DNA from: [Lactobacillus] rogosae
GTDB lineage: Bacteria > Bacillota > Clostridia > Lachnospirales > Lachnospiraceae
Length of the DNA stretch: 64,000 bases
Direction: 5' to 3'
NCBI GenBank assembly: GCA_900112995.1
Contig: FONU01000019.1
Location: 1 to 64,000 of the forward strand
The first letter of the stretch is position 1. Every line of letters starts with the position of its first letter. Below are positions 8,521 to 17,477 of this stretch, piece after piece. The notes below the pieces were generated by a model that searched no databases, was not told the DNA's origin, and saw only the letters and a list, made by a program, of their open reading frames with translations. The position numbers were made by a program, and so were the translations under genes.

Positions 8521-8598
8521 ATTTCTAATCCTTAATTTTAGCTCTGATATTTATATCAATTTAATATATTGGAATTTTTAATACATACTTTATATAGT

Positions 8599-9771
8599 TC
8601 ACACATTTCTTATCAACTGTTCCACAATATTACTCCACACATAATTGTCTGCCACAATATCAAAACCATTCTGAATTATTGCTTTCGCTTCATCAGAATT
8701 ATCCAGATAATACTTTATTAACTGAGGTATTTCTTCACACGCATCAAGCTTATAGTAAACAATATCTTGTTTATCTTTGAAATGCTTCTTAAGCCATTCA
8801 CTTGAATCCGTCAATGGTAAAGAACCTGACAGCAGGATATTAAATATTCTATCGTGAGTACCCGCCTTAAACCACGGCATAACATTAAGATTAATCTTTG
8901 CCTCTGCCATAACTGGAAGTGTCCTCGCAAATGGGACACGGTCATTAATAATATGCACATTACTTAAATTAGCAGAAGGGTGATTTTCCCAGCCTCTTCC
9001 TAACAACCATATATCAATTCCTGCTTCGGCTATTATTGAAATAATCTTCTCCCTGTAATACATTCTCGCCATCCAGTCTATAGGTTCAGAAAATCTAAAC
9101 AACTGCTTAACCTGCTCCTGTGCTAATGAAAGCTCCATCATATCAATAACATCAAGCACCGCCTGCTCCGTTGTTATACTATTATTGTCAATCATATACT
9201 CAGCAAGATTGTGATAAAATATCCTAAGCAGTTCATTATCTTTAAATGTATTGTCAATCTGTTCCAGATAACCCTGTGGTCTGTAATATGTCCCGGAAAA
9301 TAACACATCATATGGACGTTTATCATAACCTTCAAGATTTAACTTTCCATTATAAGTACCCGCGTGTGGCATAAATTCTACTCTGCCTACAGTACCACCA
9401 AAATATTTCTTAACATAATCAACGTGATTATCATCACAGCAGAACTGCACATAATTTCTTGGATGCTTCTGCATAGTCGGATGAAATCTCAATGGGTGAT
9501 CCATCAAAATATTAAGTGCTACCGTATCCATAGAATCCCACAGCTCTATAAACATATCGTCTTTTAAGCCTATTCCATCAAATCCTATAGCCGCATCTGC
9601 TCTTACCGAAAGGAACTCCGTAAACGCCTTAAAGGAATGACTCTCATCCTGCGTGCTGTTAGTTAAATCTAATATAAAGCACTCGTGATTTCTTTTTTTT
9701 AATTCTTCCACAATTCTATCCGTAAAATAGTTGAAAGATTCTACAGTGGAGTAAAATAATACGAAACGCAT
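8599..9771 (-). CDS. CgeB-like glycosyltransferase
   Basis: 390 residues. The N-terminal half has MRFVLFYSTVESFNYFTDRI and NILMDHPLRFHPTMQKHP; the centre has YDVLFSGTYYRPQGYLE. The C-terminal GT-B half has INLNVMPWFKAGTHDRIFNI and a GSLPLTDSSEWLK segment. The INLNVMPWFKAGxHDRI motif links it to the large gene at 1358 (LNVMTWHKAGMTERI) more than to the 176/3396/38667 subgroup. Presumed surface-glycan sugar transferase. AAAGGA stands six bases before the ATG. Confidence 0.82.
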   Translation of the reverse strand: MRFVLFYSTVESFNYFTDRIVEELKKRNHECFILDLTNSTQDESHSFKAFTEFLSVRADAAIGFDGIGLKDDMFIELWDSMDTVALNILMDHPLRFHPTMQKHPRNYVQFCCDDNHVDYVKKYFGGTVGRVEFMPHAGTYNGKLNLEGYDKRPYDVLFSGTYYRPQGYLEQIDNTFKDNELLRIFYHNLAEYMIDNNSITTEQAVLDVIDMMELSLAQEQVKQLFRFSEPIDWMARMYYREKIISIIAEAGIDIWLLGRGWENHPSANLSNVHIINDRVPFARTLPVMAEAKINLNVMPWFKAGTHDRIFNILLSGSLPLTDSSEWLKKHFKDKQDIVYYKLDACEEIPQLIKYYLDNSDEAKAIIQNGFDIVADNYVWSNIVEQLIRNV

Positions 9772-9803
9772 AGGTAATCCTTTCTCTCTTTAAAAATATA
9801 CGC

Positions 9804-10280
9804 TTATTTGTGTTGGCGTTTTAGTGAATCGCATTTCTTTTTATATCTATATAATTTCACACCTATAAATGGCTGTGCAACATTATCATTTTTCAGTTCC
9901 TTTTCAAGAATATCTATCTTTGATTGCAAAAAAGTTGACGTCAGACACTTCTTCTTCTCCCATCTTGCAAACTCTGTACTCACACTATCATACATACTTC
10001 TACATGTTGCCACTATTTTTGTAGATGTATCTCTTATTATCCTGCCTGAAGCATCAAAATTAATACTTCTCATACAATAAGCACATATCCCATGCTGTTC
10101 TTTAAATAAATTTTCTCTTATTTCATTTTTAGGCATTCTTTCAAATAACTCTCTAAGCTTAGACGTGTCACCTGGAAGACTAATTGCTCTATAGCCACTA
10201 GCTGGATCCTTTTTTATATTATCAGATGCTTTTTTTATTGATATAGGGGTTCTTCTCTTTCTAATGTATATCATTATCAT
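9804..10280 (-). pseudogene. PtuB-like HNH protein lacking its histidine half
   Basis: The 158-residue open frame resembles PtuB/TIGR02646 proteins, the HNH partners of Septu anti-phage systems. It has an N-terminal region with the first zinc pair (GICAYCMRSIN, about residues 64-74) and a typical C-terminal helix with PFIGVKLYRYKKK. What is missing is the family's central E-H-x-x-P and second cysteine/histidine stretch: between CAYC and the last three residues there is no histidine at all. The frame is shorter than the roughly 200 residues usual for the family. It looks like an in-frame internal deletion, so nuclease activity is unlikely. It overlaps the end of the PtuA-like frame by 20 bases, the typical ptuAB order. 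Confidence 0.6.
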
Positions 10281-11450
10281 TTCCCACTTCTAATTTATAT
10301 TCCGATTTTAAAGCAATAACTTTTGCATGTTCCTGTCCTAACAGTTTCTCTAAACTATTTAACGCTGATTTTGCCTCATCAAAATTTTCTTCATCCAACT
10401 CATTTTCAAATTTTTCTATAAGATTTTCTATTATTGCTGGCTGCATATGATATCCTAACATATCTCTTAATATTTCATTTACCGAATAAGCATAACTATC
10501 TGATATATACTCAATTTCTCCATCACTAATGTTTATAATATGAGCATTCTTACAAGATGATATAATAATTGGAGAATGCGTAGCTGCAATAAATTGAACA
10601 TTTGGAAAAATTTGTGTAATCGCCTCAACTATTTTCCATTGCCATTTTGGATGTAAATTTGAATCGATTTCATCTATAAGTACAATTCCTTCCACTTTTG
10701 ATATATTGTCCCCAATATCCGGATTAAGCACAGATATACGATATGCCAAATCAATTATAAGACTCAATATTGATTGATATCCCGCACTCAAATCTTCAAT
10801 TTCTTTACAGATGCCTTTTTCAACATATAATAATTTACGAGAATTTACATCATATATGACTTCGCTTTCCACCCCATCTGCATACACCAATCATATACAG
10901 AATTAAGATTAAGTTTTCTGTCAAGACATCCTAAATATCCACATCTCCTATCATGTAGCTGCTTTATTTTTTTTACATCTGCATCTGCCCTTGCTGTTAG
11001 CCAATGTCTTGCCGCACTCTGATAACTTATCAATGGAAGCACTGCCTGCATTGAATTAATAAGCTTTTGCGATACATCCTGTATGTCTTTAGGATTCATA
11101 GTTGTTTTAGTTGAACTACTTGAATTCTTCTTCGCCCTCACCCATTCATAAGATTTATCATTATATTTTAAAACACTACGAATTTGTGTTGATTCATCAT
11201 TATATATTTTATTAGGAATACCCATACTATCTTTAACAATTTCATATCTAACATCCTGCTTATAGATGTTTCTTGTCGGTACATCTTCCATTCCCGTTAA
11301 AAACCCCGAAATAGCCACTGAAGCTGCTTCTAAAATTGTCGTTTTACCTACTCCATTATCGCCTAATATAATGTTAAATCCTGGCTCGAACTCTAATTTA
11401 ATATTATCAAACATTTTATAATTTGATATTTCTAATTTTTCTAAATACAT
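10261..11450 (-). pseudogene. Broken PtuA-like AAA ATPase (Septu system)
   Basis: Two overlapping frames make one ABC-type (SMC-like) ATPase. The first (10845-11450) has the Walker A GDNGVGKTT at about residues 30-38. The second (10261-10890) has the signature-like DLSAGYQSILS, Walker B GIVLIDEIDSNLHPKW and the H-loop AATHSPIIISS. The join at about 10860-10880 is a frameshift, and the two parts total about 395 residues, less than usual for PtuA. A segment of perhaps 50-60 residues seems lost after VYDWCMQM. The upstream start is sound (GGAGAGG before ATG). The ptuB-like frame follows with overlap. In intact Septu systems PtuA senses and activates PtuB; here both parts are damaged. Confidence 0.65.
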
Positions 11451-11557
11451 TTTTACCTCTCCACAATATAAAGTACTGTTTTATATTCTATCACTTATAG
11501 TAAAACTCTTAATATTTATTATTAAGTATATACTTTTTCATTTAATCATACAAGTAC

Positions 11558-11600
11558 AATTGTAATCGGACGAGTAATAACGTACTCGTCCTACTATTAA
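11558..11600. terminator. Hairpin with a GGACGAGTA stem
   Basis: GGACGAGTA pairs with TACTCGTCC around a short loop at about 11573-11597, between the Septu remnant and the small membrane protein. T-tracts are weak on both sides. It shares the CGGACGAG core with the terminator at 6067, so both may derive from the same element. Confidence 0.4.
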
Positions 11601-11638
11601 TTTATCTTTAAATAATATATGTATCTTATTAACATTCA

Positions 11639-12049
11639 TCATTCACAACTAATTTTATTCTTTAAAATATATATTACATTATCTTCATCAACAGTAATAT
11701 CAGAATCTTCTCCTATAATAGCTTTTAAAATCTCAAAAGAGTAATATGGTATATCATTAATTCTAACCATAGAATTAATAAAATTATCTGATTTCACTTG
11801 TATTCCATCTACTGTTACTCCAACATTTGAAAATAACAAATTTAAATTCTCATCGCTAATTAACTGTGTTTTTTCATATACTGTGTTATTTTTTGCATTA
11901 GTATCATCATTGAATGCTATAGTTTTATTACAATTTGTAAATAAAAACATTAATAACATTAATATAATTACATTAACAGGCATAATAATTTTTACCATTG
12001 TATGTTTTTTTAATTTTTTCATCTTATTTTTCTTTAATTTCATTTTCAT
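11639..12049 (-). CDS. Small membrane-anchored protein, truncated relative of the 6448 gene
   Basis: 136 residues. A very lysine-rich N-terminus is followed by one hydrophobic segment (VNVIILMLLMFLFTNCNK, about 26-43), which could be a signal anchor or lipoprotein-like signal (FTNC). The rest contains a module, VTVDGIQVKSDNFINSMVRI to ITVDEDNVIYILKNK, that lines up with the stalk-like module of the protein at 6448-7371 (SD..., YY, I-G-x-x-x-x-IT, then YI-x-K-K). The frame stops straight after the module, so the NPCBM-like C-terminal domain is absent. No clear ribosome site is visible; a later ATG (MKKLKKHTM) is possible. Function unknown. Confidence 0.45.
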   Translation of the reverse strand: MKMKLKKNKMKKLKKHTMVKIIMPVNVIILMLLMFLFTNCNKTIAFNDDTNAKNNTVYEKTQLISDENLNLLFSNVGVTVDGIQVKSDNFINSMVRINDIPYYSFEILKAIIGEDSDITVDEDNVIYILKNKISCE

Positions 12050-12412
12050 AATAATACAACACTTACCCTTTCTTGATGATAATGATACAACTGCTTTATA
12101 TTACCTCCTTCATTTTGCAGTTATTAATTTTATTGCTTAATGCAGCATATAGTATATCTGAATTTTTTAAAATGTCAAGTACTATTTTCAATTTTTTTTT
12201 CGTTTTTGCTTTTATTTTTCTACAATTGTCTTTATTTTTTTATTTTTTCTGATATTTTTCTATTTATTTTTTCATATTTTTTTTGATAAAACAACTCAAT
12301 ATTCAACATAATATTATATTATTAGCAATTATATCTATGCATTATCAATTAACTATACAAATAGTATCCTGAGTTCTATCTAAATATAAAAAAAAATTAC
12401 TTTTAATTATTT
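12050..12412. other. Very T-rich intergenic stretch
   Basis: No gene seen. From about 12160 to 12300 the plus strand is almost pure T/A with long T runs (A-rich on the minus strand, upstream of the small membrane protein). This could act as an UP-like promoter element or simply be low-complexity filler. The -10-like and -35-like matches are too many in such composition to choose one. Confidence 0.5.
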
Positions 12413-12458
12413 TATATAAAAAAAGACTTTTATGATTTACTATGTCATCATAAAAGTC
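12413..12458 (-). terminator. Strong terminator ending the 24-kb minus-strand gene array
   Basis: A perfect 12-bp stem, GACTTTTATGAT (12425-12436) with ATCATAAAAGTC (12447-12458), is followed on the minus strand by an unbroken run of T (A run 12417-12424 on the plus strand). It lies 30 bases after the stop of the DUF6492-like gene. Confidence 0.88.
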
Positions 12459-12486
12459 CTACTTAATTATTTGTCATAACATTCTG

Positions 12487-13437
12487 CTAATCCCATATCT
12501 CCTCATAACCTTCTTCAGCCTCCTCCTGTGCAATCTCTACCATCTGTCTAGCCGTAAGTTTACTTTGATAAACAGGATTATTAAAAAGATTTTCGTGGTC
12601 CTCCCTTACTGAATGCGATTTTTCAAATGATATAGCAAAAAAATCCTTTGCGAGCCAGTTATAATCTCTTTGTGTCATTGCCTCTGGGTGGAAAAAATAT
12701 CCCCCGTAACGAAATGAATGCCAATCACGGTAATTATACACATCTGGATAATTAATAGTCATATATGTACCAAATGTTTCAAATTCACTAAAACTATTTT
12801 CCTGTATATGTTCTAATCTTATTGAATGTAATATCTTCTCCCAAAATGTCACACCTTCAATATTTTCATTACTTTCTATATCTTCCAGCATTTTAACCAG
12901 ATACTTACAATTGAATATCATATGTTCTGATATAAACGATTTGTCAATAGTTTTATCGAGATTAGGAAGAAGCTTATTCATAGTTATAAAATACTCCTGA
13001 TGGAATTCGTGTTTTAAATCAAAATATGGTCTTCCATCATCACTAAACATTGAAAAATTCTTACAAGGTACCGTATCCCCATCCCACGACATATAATATT
13101 CATCTTTACACATCCTAGCATACTGCAATTTCAAAAATTGTTGATAATACCATCCAACAAGTCCTCTTGGAAGCTCTCTTCCCAATAGAATATCTGCCAT
13201 TATATCTTTAAGACAATTATATACATCATCAAAAGATATAATATCATTTTCATCAACAAATCCTGCTTTATCACCAAGTGATGATTGCTCCACCAATTCA
13301 CCTAATTCTTTGCTTCCAACAAATAAAACTTTTCTTACTGGAAGATATTCAACTATTCTTTTGTTATTACTTTCAACTCTTTTAAAATCCTTTGGCGTTA
13401 CTACTACAATTGCATCATACAATTTTATATCTGACAT
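12487..13437 (-). CDS. DUF6492-like putative glycosyltransferase
   Basis: 316 residues. The N-terminus (YDAIVVVTPKDFKRVESNNK) and the central GLVGWYYQQFLKLQYA, followed by YYMSWDGDTVPCKNFSMF with a DxD, match the DUF6492 group of uncharacterised proteins that resemble GT-A glycosyltransferases and occur in polysaccharide loci. No membrane segment. An AAGGAGG site lies five bases before the ATG. It is the last gene of the long minus-strand array and starts 18 bases after the stop of the CDP-glycerol-transferase-like gene. Donor unknown. Confidence 0.7.
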   Translation of the reverse strand: MSDIKLYDAIVVVTPKDFKRVESNNKRIVEYLPVRKVLFVGSKELGELVEQSSLGDKAGFVDENDIISFDDVYNCLKDIMADILLGRELPRGLVGWYYQQFLKLQYARMCKDEYYMSWDGDTVPCKNFSMFSDDGRPYFDLKHEFHQEYFITMNKLLPNLDKTIDKSFISEHMIFNCKYLVKMLEDIESNENIEGVTFWEKILHSIRLEHIQENSFSEFETFGTYMTINYPDVYNYRDWHSFRYGGYFFHPEAMTQRDYNWLAKDFFAISFEKSHSVREDHENLFNNPVYQSKLTARQMVEIAQEEAEEGYEEIWD

Positions 13438-13455
13438 ATCTTCCTCCTTGAATTA

Positions 13456-14985
13456 TTATTTATCTAAGTCATCAATTATAAATTTATGAATGTTTTCGCC
13501 TGCCGTTCCATCCAGATTACTAGCTATATCTTTAACTGCTTCAAGCTGCTTCTTCTTTATAGACACTAATTTATCATTAATTATGTCCTCCATAAAATCA
13601 TAAATGCTATATTCATATGACTCTTCACACGCAAAATATCCCAACTCACTCTTTTTTAGAAATACATCTTCAGGACTCTTTTTTATGGCATTTTTTGATA
13701 ATTGCTTATTATATATATGCTTGCTATCAAATAAATATATAGGTCTTCCACTTACTTCAAATAAATTTATAATCGAACTATATCTTGAACCTATATAACC
13801 ATCGCATAAAGCAATTGCTGTCGAAATATCTGCTGATTCATCAAAAATACCAATATTATTCTGCACATAATAATTTACTAATTCTGTATACTTTTCTATA
13901 TATTGAGGACGCATTGCCTTCACTGTTCCTTCTAATAATGGATGAGGTCTCCACACTATAACTAAATTATTATAATCACCAACAACATCAAATAAATAAC
14001 GTAGTTTATTCATAAGAAGCTCTCCATTTTCAAGGAAATCCGATAGTGTAGTATTAAGCATAAGTGCTTTTTTACCTGTTAAATCAATATTCCAGCTCTC
14101 AGGAGCTGCTGGTCTATTATTTACAAGTTCAATTATCTTATCAAATTTAGGTGAACCCAAAGCATATATTCGATCATAATAATCATATCCCTTACAGCTC
14201 TCCTTAGTTCTTTCCGATTGAAAAAACAAATAGTCCGCTCTATGTAATAATGGCAAATCTATATAACCATCTGAAATAAATCCTGCATTTACGTAATATG
14301 GAACATATGCTAATTTTTTACAATTCTTTTTTAATTCTTCTGAAAAGTAAGCCGGATGCATTGTAGTAACATAATTATTATTGTCAAATGGATAATGCAT
14401 AAATACAACATCTGGTTTTTTATCTCCTAGTAAATAATCTTGGAAATACGTTACTGGTACATAATCCGGATATTTACCACCATCGTATTTAGCTTCCCAT
14501 TCATTAGTCTTTCTATTTGCCTCAAAATAAGGTATTGGAACTACCGTTGTTTCACATCTTTTATCGTTATAAAAAGCTTGCCATATACTTTCTAAACTGT
14601 CCCACATTGCCGCTTTATATGGTAAAAATACTATTCTGTATGTTACAGGAATATCTCTAATCAGCTGTTCTATTTTATCCAAATCACTTACTAAATTGAT
14701 TACATCCTGCTGTACTATCATTTTTTGTGTACATAGATATATAGATTCACAGAATTTTTCTAATTCTAATACAATATTATTATTTTTCACTGCTTCAATA
14801 TCATATTCATAAACACATTTCTCAAGGCTATCACCTATTACCAATGCACTTTCCTGACACTTAATAAGGATTTCAGTCTGTAACTCTTTATTACCAACTT
14901 CCAATAACCTATTACTCATTTTTCTTATAATACTGATTAAATTAACCAACCTGTTCTTTTCTTCATTAAGCATAAGATTTACCAT
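13456..14985 (-). CDS. CDP-glycerol:glycerophosphotransferase-like protein
   Basis: 509 residues. The first 130 or so are helical and unrecognised. The rest resembles the CDP-glycerol glycerophosphotransferase superfamily (TagB/TagF/TarL GT-B fold): VTYRIVFLPYKAAMWDSLES, KLAYVPYYVNAGFISDGY, IYALGSPKFDKIIEL, KKALMLNTTLSDFL, LVIVWRPHPLL and DGYIGSRYSSIINLFEVSG (donor-site region). These enzymes move a glycerol- or ribitol-phosphate unit from CDP to a growing chain. The gene at 29520-31028 is a full-length paralogue. Two ATGs (14985 and 14973) are possible; neither has a strong ribosome site. The context of cytidylyltransferases supports a phospho-alcohol donor. Confidence 0.75.
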   Translation of the reverse strand: MVNLMLNEEKNRLVNLISIIRKMSNRLLEVGNKELQTEILIKCQESALVIGDSLEKCVYEYDIEAVKNNNIVLELEKFCESIYLCTQKMIVQQDVINLVSDLDKIEQLIRDIPVTYRIVFLPYKAAMWDSLESIWQAFYNDKRCETTVVPIPYFEANRKTNEWEAKYDGGKYPDYVPVTYFQDYLLGDKKPDVVFMHYPFDNNNYVTTMHPAYFSEELKKNCKKLAYVPYYVNAGFISDGYIDLPLLHRADYLFFQSERTKESCKGYDYYDRIYALGSPKFDKIIELVNNRPAAPESWNIDLTGKKALMLNTTLSDFLENGELLMNKLRYLFDVVGDYNNLVIVWRPHPLLEGTVKAMRPQYIEKYTELVNYYVQNNIGIFDESADISTAIALCDGYIGSRYSSIINLFEVSGRPIYLFDSKHIYNKQLSKNAIKKSPEDVFLKKSELGYFACEESYEYSIYDFMEDIINDKLVSIKKKQLEAVKDIASNLDGTAGENIHKFIIDDLDK

Positions 14986-15011
14986 ACTTTCTAAATTAAT
15001 TCTGTACTTTA

Positions 15012-15707
15012 TTAATCCTGTCCGTAATATGCATCTTTTCCGTGCTTTCTTAGATAATGCTTATCAAGAATATATTTATTCATATATGCATCCTGATTTA
15101 TTAATAACGTTTTTAATGCCATTTCTGCTACTTTCTCCATAACAACAGCATTATATACTGCATTTTCTGGACTATTACCCCAGGCAAAAGGTCCGTGATT
15201 CTTTACTAATACTCCAGGGATAGTCATTGTATCTGATTTATTTTTCTCTATAGTTTCAATGATTACCTTTCCTGTATTTATTTCATAATCATTCATAACC
15301 TCCTGTCTGGTTAACTCACGTGTACAAGGTATATCTCCATAAAAGTAATCTGCGTGTGTCGTTCCTAATGCAGGAATACCTATGCCGGCCTGTGCAAATG
15401 CTACTGCATTCACTGAATGAGTGTGTGCTATTCCATTAATATTCTTATATATACGATATAACTCTAAGTGTGTTGGAGTATCTGAGGATGGTTTCCATTT
15501 TCCTTCTACTTTGCATCCACTTTCAATATCTACAACAACCATATCATCAGACGACATTCCTTTATAATCTACACCTGATGGTTTTATTACCATATATTTT
15601 CTATCATCTGATATACCACTAACATTTCCCCAGGTATAGATTACAACTCCTTTTTCACAAAGGTCTAAATTAGCAGCACATACTTTTTCTTTGAGTTCTT
15701 CCAGCAT
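15012..15707 (-). CDS. araD: L-ribulose-5-phosphate 4-epimerase
   Basis: 231 residues, the full length of the class II aldolase/epimerase AraD family. It interconverts L-ribulose 5-phosphate and D-xylulose 5-phosphate with a bound metal ion. Visible are GNVSGI near residue 28, KPSGVDYK near residue 42, SSDTPTHLELY near residue 74, the metal ligands in GIAHTHS (about 92-98) and VKNHGPFAWG with the third histidine (about 168-177). AAAGGG stands seven bases before the ATG. In a glycan locus without arabinose-catabolism genes it more likely feeds a pentose-phosphate to an activated pentitol or ketopentose (inference). UlaF/SgbE-type specificity cannot be excluded. Confidence 0.88.
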   Translation of the reverse strand: MLEELKEKVCAANLDLCEKGVVIYTWGNVSGISDDRKYMVIKPSGVDYKGMSSDDMVVVDIESGCKVEGKWKPSSDTPTHLELYRIYKNINGIAHTHSVNAVAFAQAGIGIPALGTTHADYFYGDIPCTRELTRQEVMNDYEINTGKVIIETIEKNKSDTMTIPGVLVKNHGPFAWGNSPENAVYNAVVMEKVAEMALKTLLINQDAYMNKYILDKHYLRKHGKDAYYGQD

Positions 15708-15818
15708 CTATATTCCCTTTCCTGTATTACAATTTCATACTAAAAATAAAGGTATAAAATCCTTTGAAAGTTTACAAATAATTTTATGAAATTTGCAGCA
15801 AGTTGTTACATATAACAC

Positions 15819-15841
15819 AGGCGCCATTTTCATTGGTGCCT
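15819..15841 (-). terminator. Hairpin between radical SAM gene and araD
   Basis: AGGCGCCA (15819-15826) pairs with TGGTGCCT (15834-15841). There is no T-tract on the minus side, so it may be a weak terminator, an attenuator or an RNA-processing hairpin in the 143-base gap. Confidence 0.4.
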
Positions 15842-15850
15842 TCAAACAAT

Positions 15851-17242
15851 TTAAATATCTAACATTACGACCGAATTAATAAACTTATCCATTTCAAATA
15901 ACTTACCCTTAAAGCCTAATATTTCCAAATCTTTTCTAATAATATCTATATATTTATAGTTAATAACTATAATATTATCTTCTAAAGCTGGTTTATAGTC
16001 GCAAATATTTATTACTGGAATTCCACATATTTCTTTACGACATATATCTCTGGCTATAAATCCCTTAACATTTACTATATCTTTCAAAATGTTATATATG
16101 AATGTACTAAGCTGCTCATCTCCATAAATATAAATACTGTTTATATCATTATCTTTCAAATATTTTCCAATCTTTTCAGGTAACTTTTCATCCTCCATAC
16201 ATTTAATTACCATATCCAATTGCTCTTTATACTTATATGCTGGATGTGGTACGGCTGGATGAAGATTATGTGCTCCCCAGAAGAACACCTTTTCATTCTT
16301 AAATATAGGATGCTTTAACACTTCCATATACTCTTTATGATATGGATGCATTGGGTTCAAAATATCTTTCTGCCAATACAAATCTTCTGAAAGCCCAAAC
16401 CAGTGATACAATGGTTTTATAACCACCTGATCTGCTCCAAAATCTTCTATGCAACGTTTTGCAAACTCTGGAACTTCCATAAAATTACGATCCTGTACGA
16501 CAATAGAAATATTATATTCATTGACCAATTCCTGCTCCCTAAGTTGCTTAATAAAATACAAATTGTGTATCATCTTGTCATATGTATCATGTCCACCATT
16601 TAAATACTTATATGTACTAGGGACAAAACTATTTGGGGTAACTGTTACAGTAAGATTATGTTCTCCCAAATGCTTAATCTTTTCCCAATGTTCCTCATCA
16701 AATAATACACCATTGGTCTTAATTCCAAATCTGCTTTCTTTTCTTGCAAACCTAATTTCCTGCATCATTCTCATAATTGATGGACTTGCAAACGCATCTC
16801 CATTACCATCAGTCAAAACATAATCTGCTTTATCTAAATATGGTAATAATTTATCAATCATAATATTAACATTTTCAGTATATTTACTATCTCCCACAAA
16901 TACTTTTTCTCTGCACGAAGGACAGCTATGATTACATACATAATCACACGCTACACTAAAATCAACAGGTGCATCAGATGTAACTGTTTTTCTATCAAAT
17001 TCTTCTTCATCTAAATCTGGCAAAGTATCATTTTCTAAAAAAGGACATGAAGTTTTTCTGCAAAATGCAAATGAACCATTTCTAATAGCATCTCTTTGTA
17101 TTTCTGCCTTTTCACCCTTCCATATTTCATCAAGATCCTGTTCAATTAAATTTCCAATAGTTCCATCTGTCCATCCACATATTCTTACTCTTCCATCTGG
17201 CAAAACATAACAATGTTCAAAAGGTCTATTACAGTATTTCAT
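15851..17242 (-). CDS. Radical SAM protein with SPASM-like part in front and a Rossmann-like tail
   Basis: 463 residues. The order of parts is unusual. Residues 1-70 look like a SPASM-type iron-sulfur segment (C4, C11 in CYVLPDGRVRICG, C22, C61, C66, with the typical GNLIEQDLDEIWKGE). A radical SAM core follows with the CxxxCxxC cluster motif CNHSCPSC (C103, C107, C110) and barrel motifs such as GIKTNGVLF. From about residue 370 comes a small Rossmann-like module (INSIYIYGDEQLSTFIYNIL). Radical SAM/SPASM enzymes cleave SAM to modify peptides, sugars or cofactors; the substrate here is unknown. GGAAGG precedes the ATG. It lies between methyltransferases and araD in the array. Confidence 0.78.
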   Translation of the reverse strand: MKYCNRPFEHCYVLPDGRVRICGWTDGTIGNLIEQDLDEIWKGEKAEIQRDAIRNGSFAFCRKTSCPFLENDTLPDLDEEEFDRKTVTSDAPVDFSVACDYVCNHSCPSCREKVFVGDSKYTENVNIMIDKLLPYLDKADYVLTDGNGDAFASPSIMRMMQEIRFARKESRFGIKTNGVLFDEEHWEKIKHLGEHNLTVTVTPNSFVPSTYKYLNGGHDTYDKMIHNLYFIKQLREQELVNEYNISIVVQDRNFMEVPEFAKRCIEDFGADQVVIKPLYHWFGLSEDLYWQKDILNPMHPYHKEYMEVLKHPIFKNEKVFFWGAHNLHPAVPHPAYKYKEQLDMVIKCMEDEKLPEKIGKYLKDNDINSIYIYGDEQLSTFIYNILKDIVNVKGFIARDICRKEICGIPVINICDYKPALEDNIIVINYKYIDIIRKDLEILGFKGKLFEMDKFINSVVMLDI

Positions 17243-17477
17243 TCTTCTTACCTTCCTATTCTTTTAATCTTAAATTTATTGTTTTTTATATTTGATTATT
17301 ATATTAGTTATTTTATTGCAGGTTTTATCATCTCCATTTTATATGTAAAATTATTTTATTAAGTGCTGTATTATTTTTGCTTTATAAATGTATATATTTA
17401 TAGAGCATCTCATAAAAGCATAAAATATACAATTAAAGCACATCTCAAACAATATTTAGTTAGACATTTTTAACAAT

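Noticed and set aside
10261-11450. The two ATPase frames as a genuine two-subunit protein
   Set aside because: Walker A and Walker B lie on separate frames that overlap at an apparent frameshift, and the second frame has no ribosome site of its own.
5651-12049. Prophage or integrative element boundaries around the decayed patch
   Set aside because: No integrase, recombinase, structural phage gene, tRNA or flanking direct repeat is visible.
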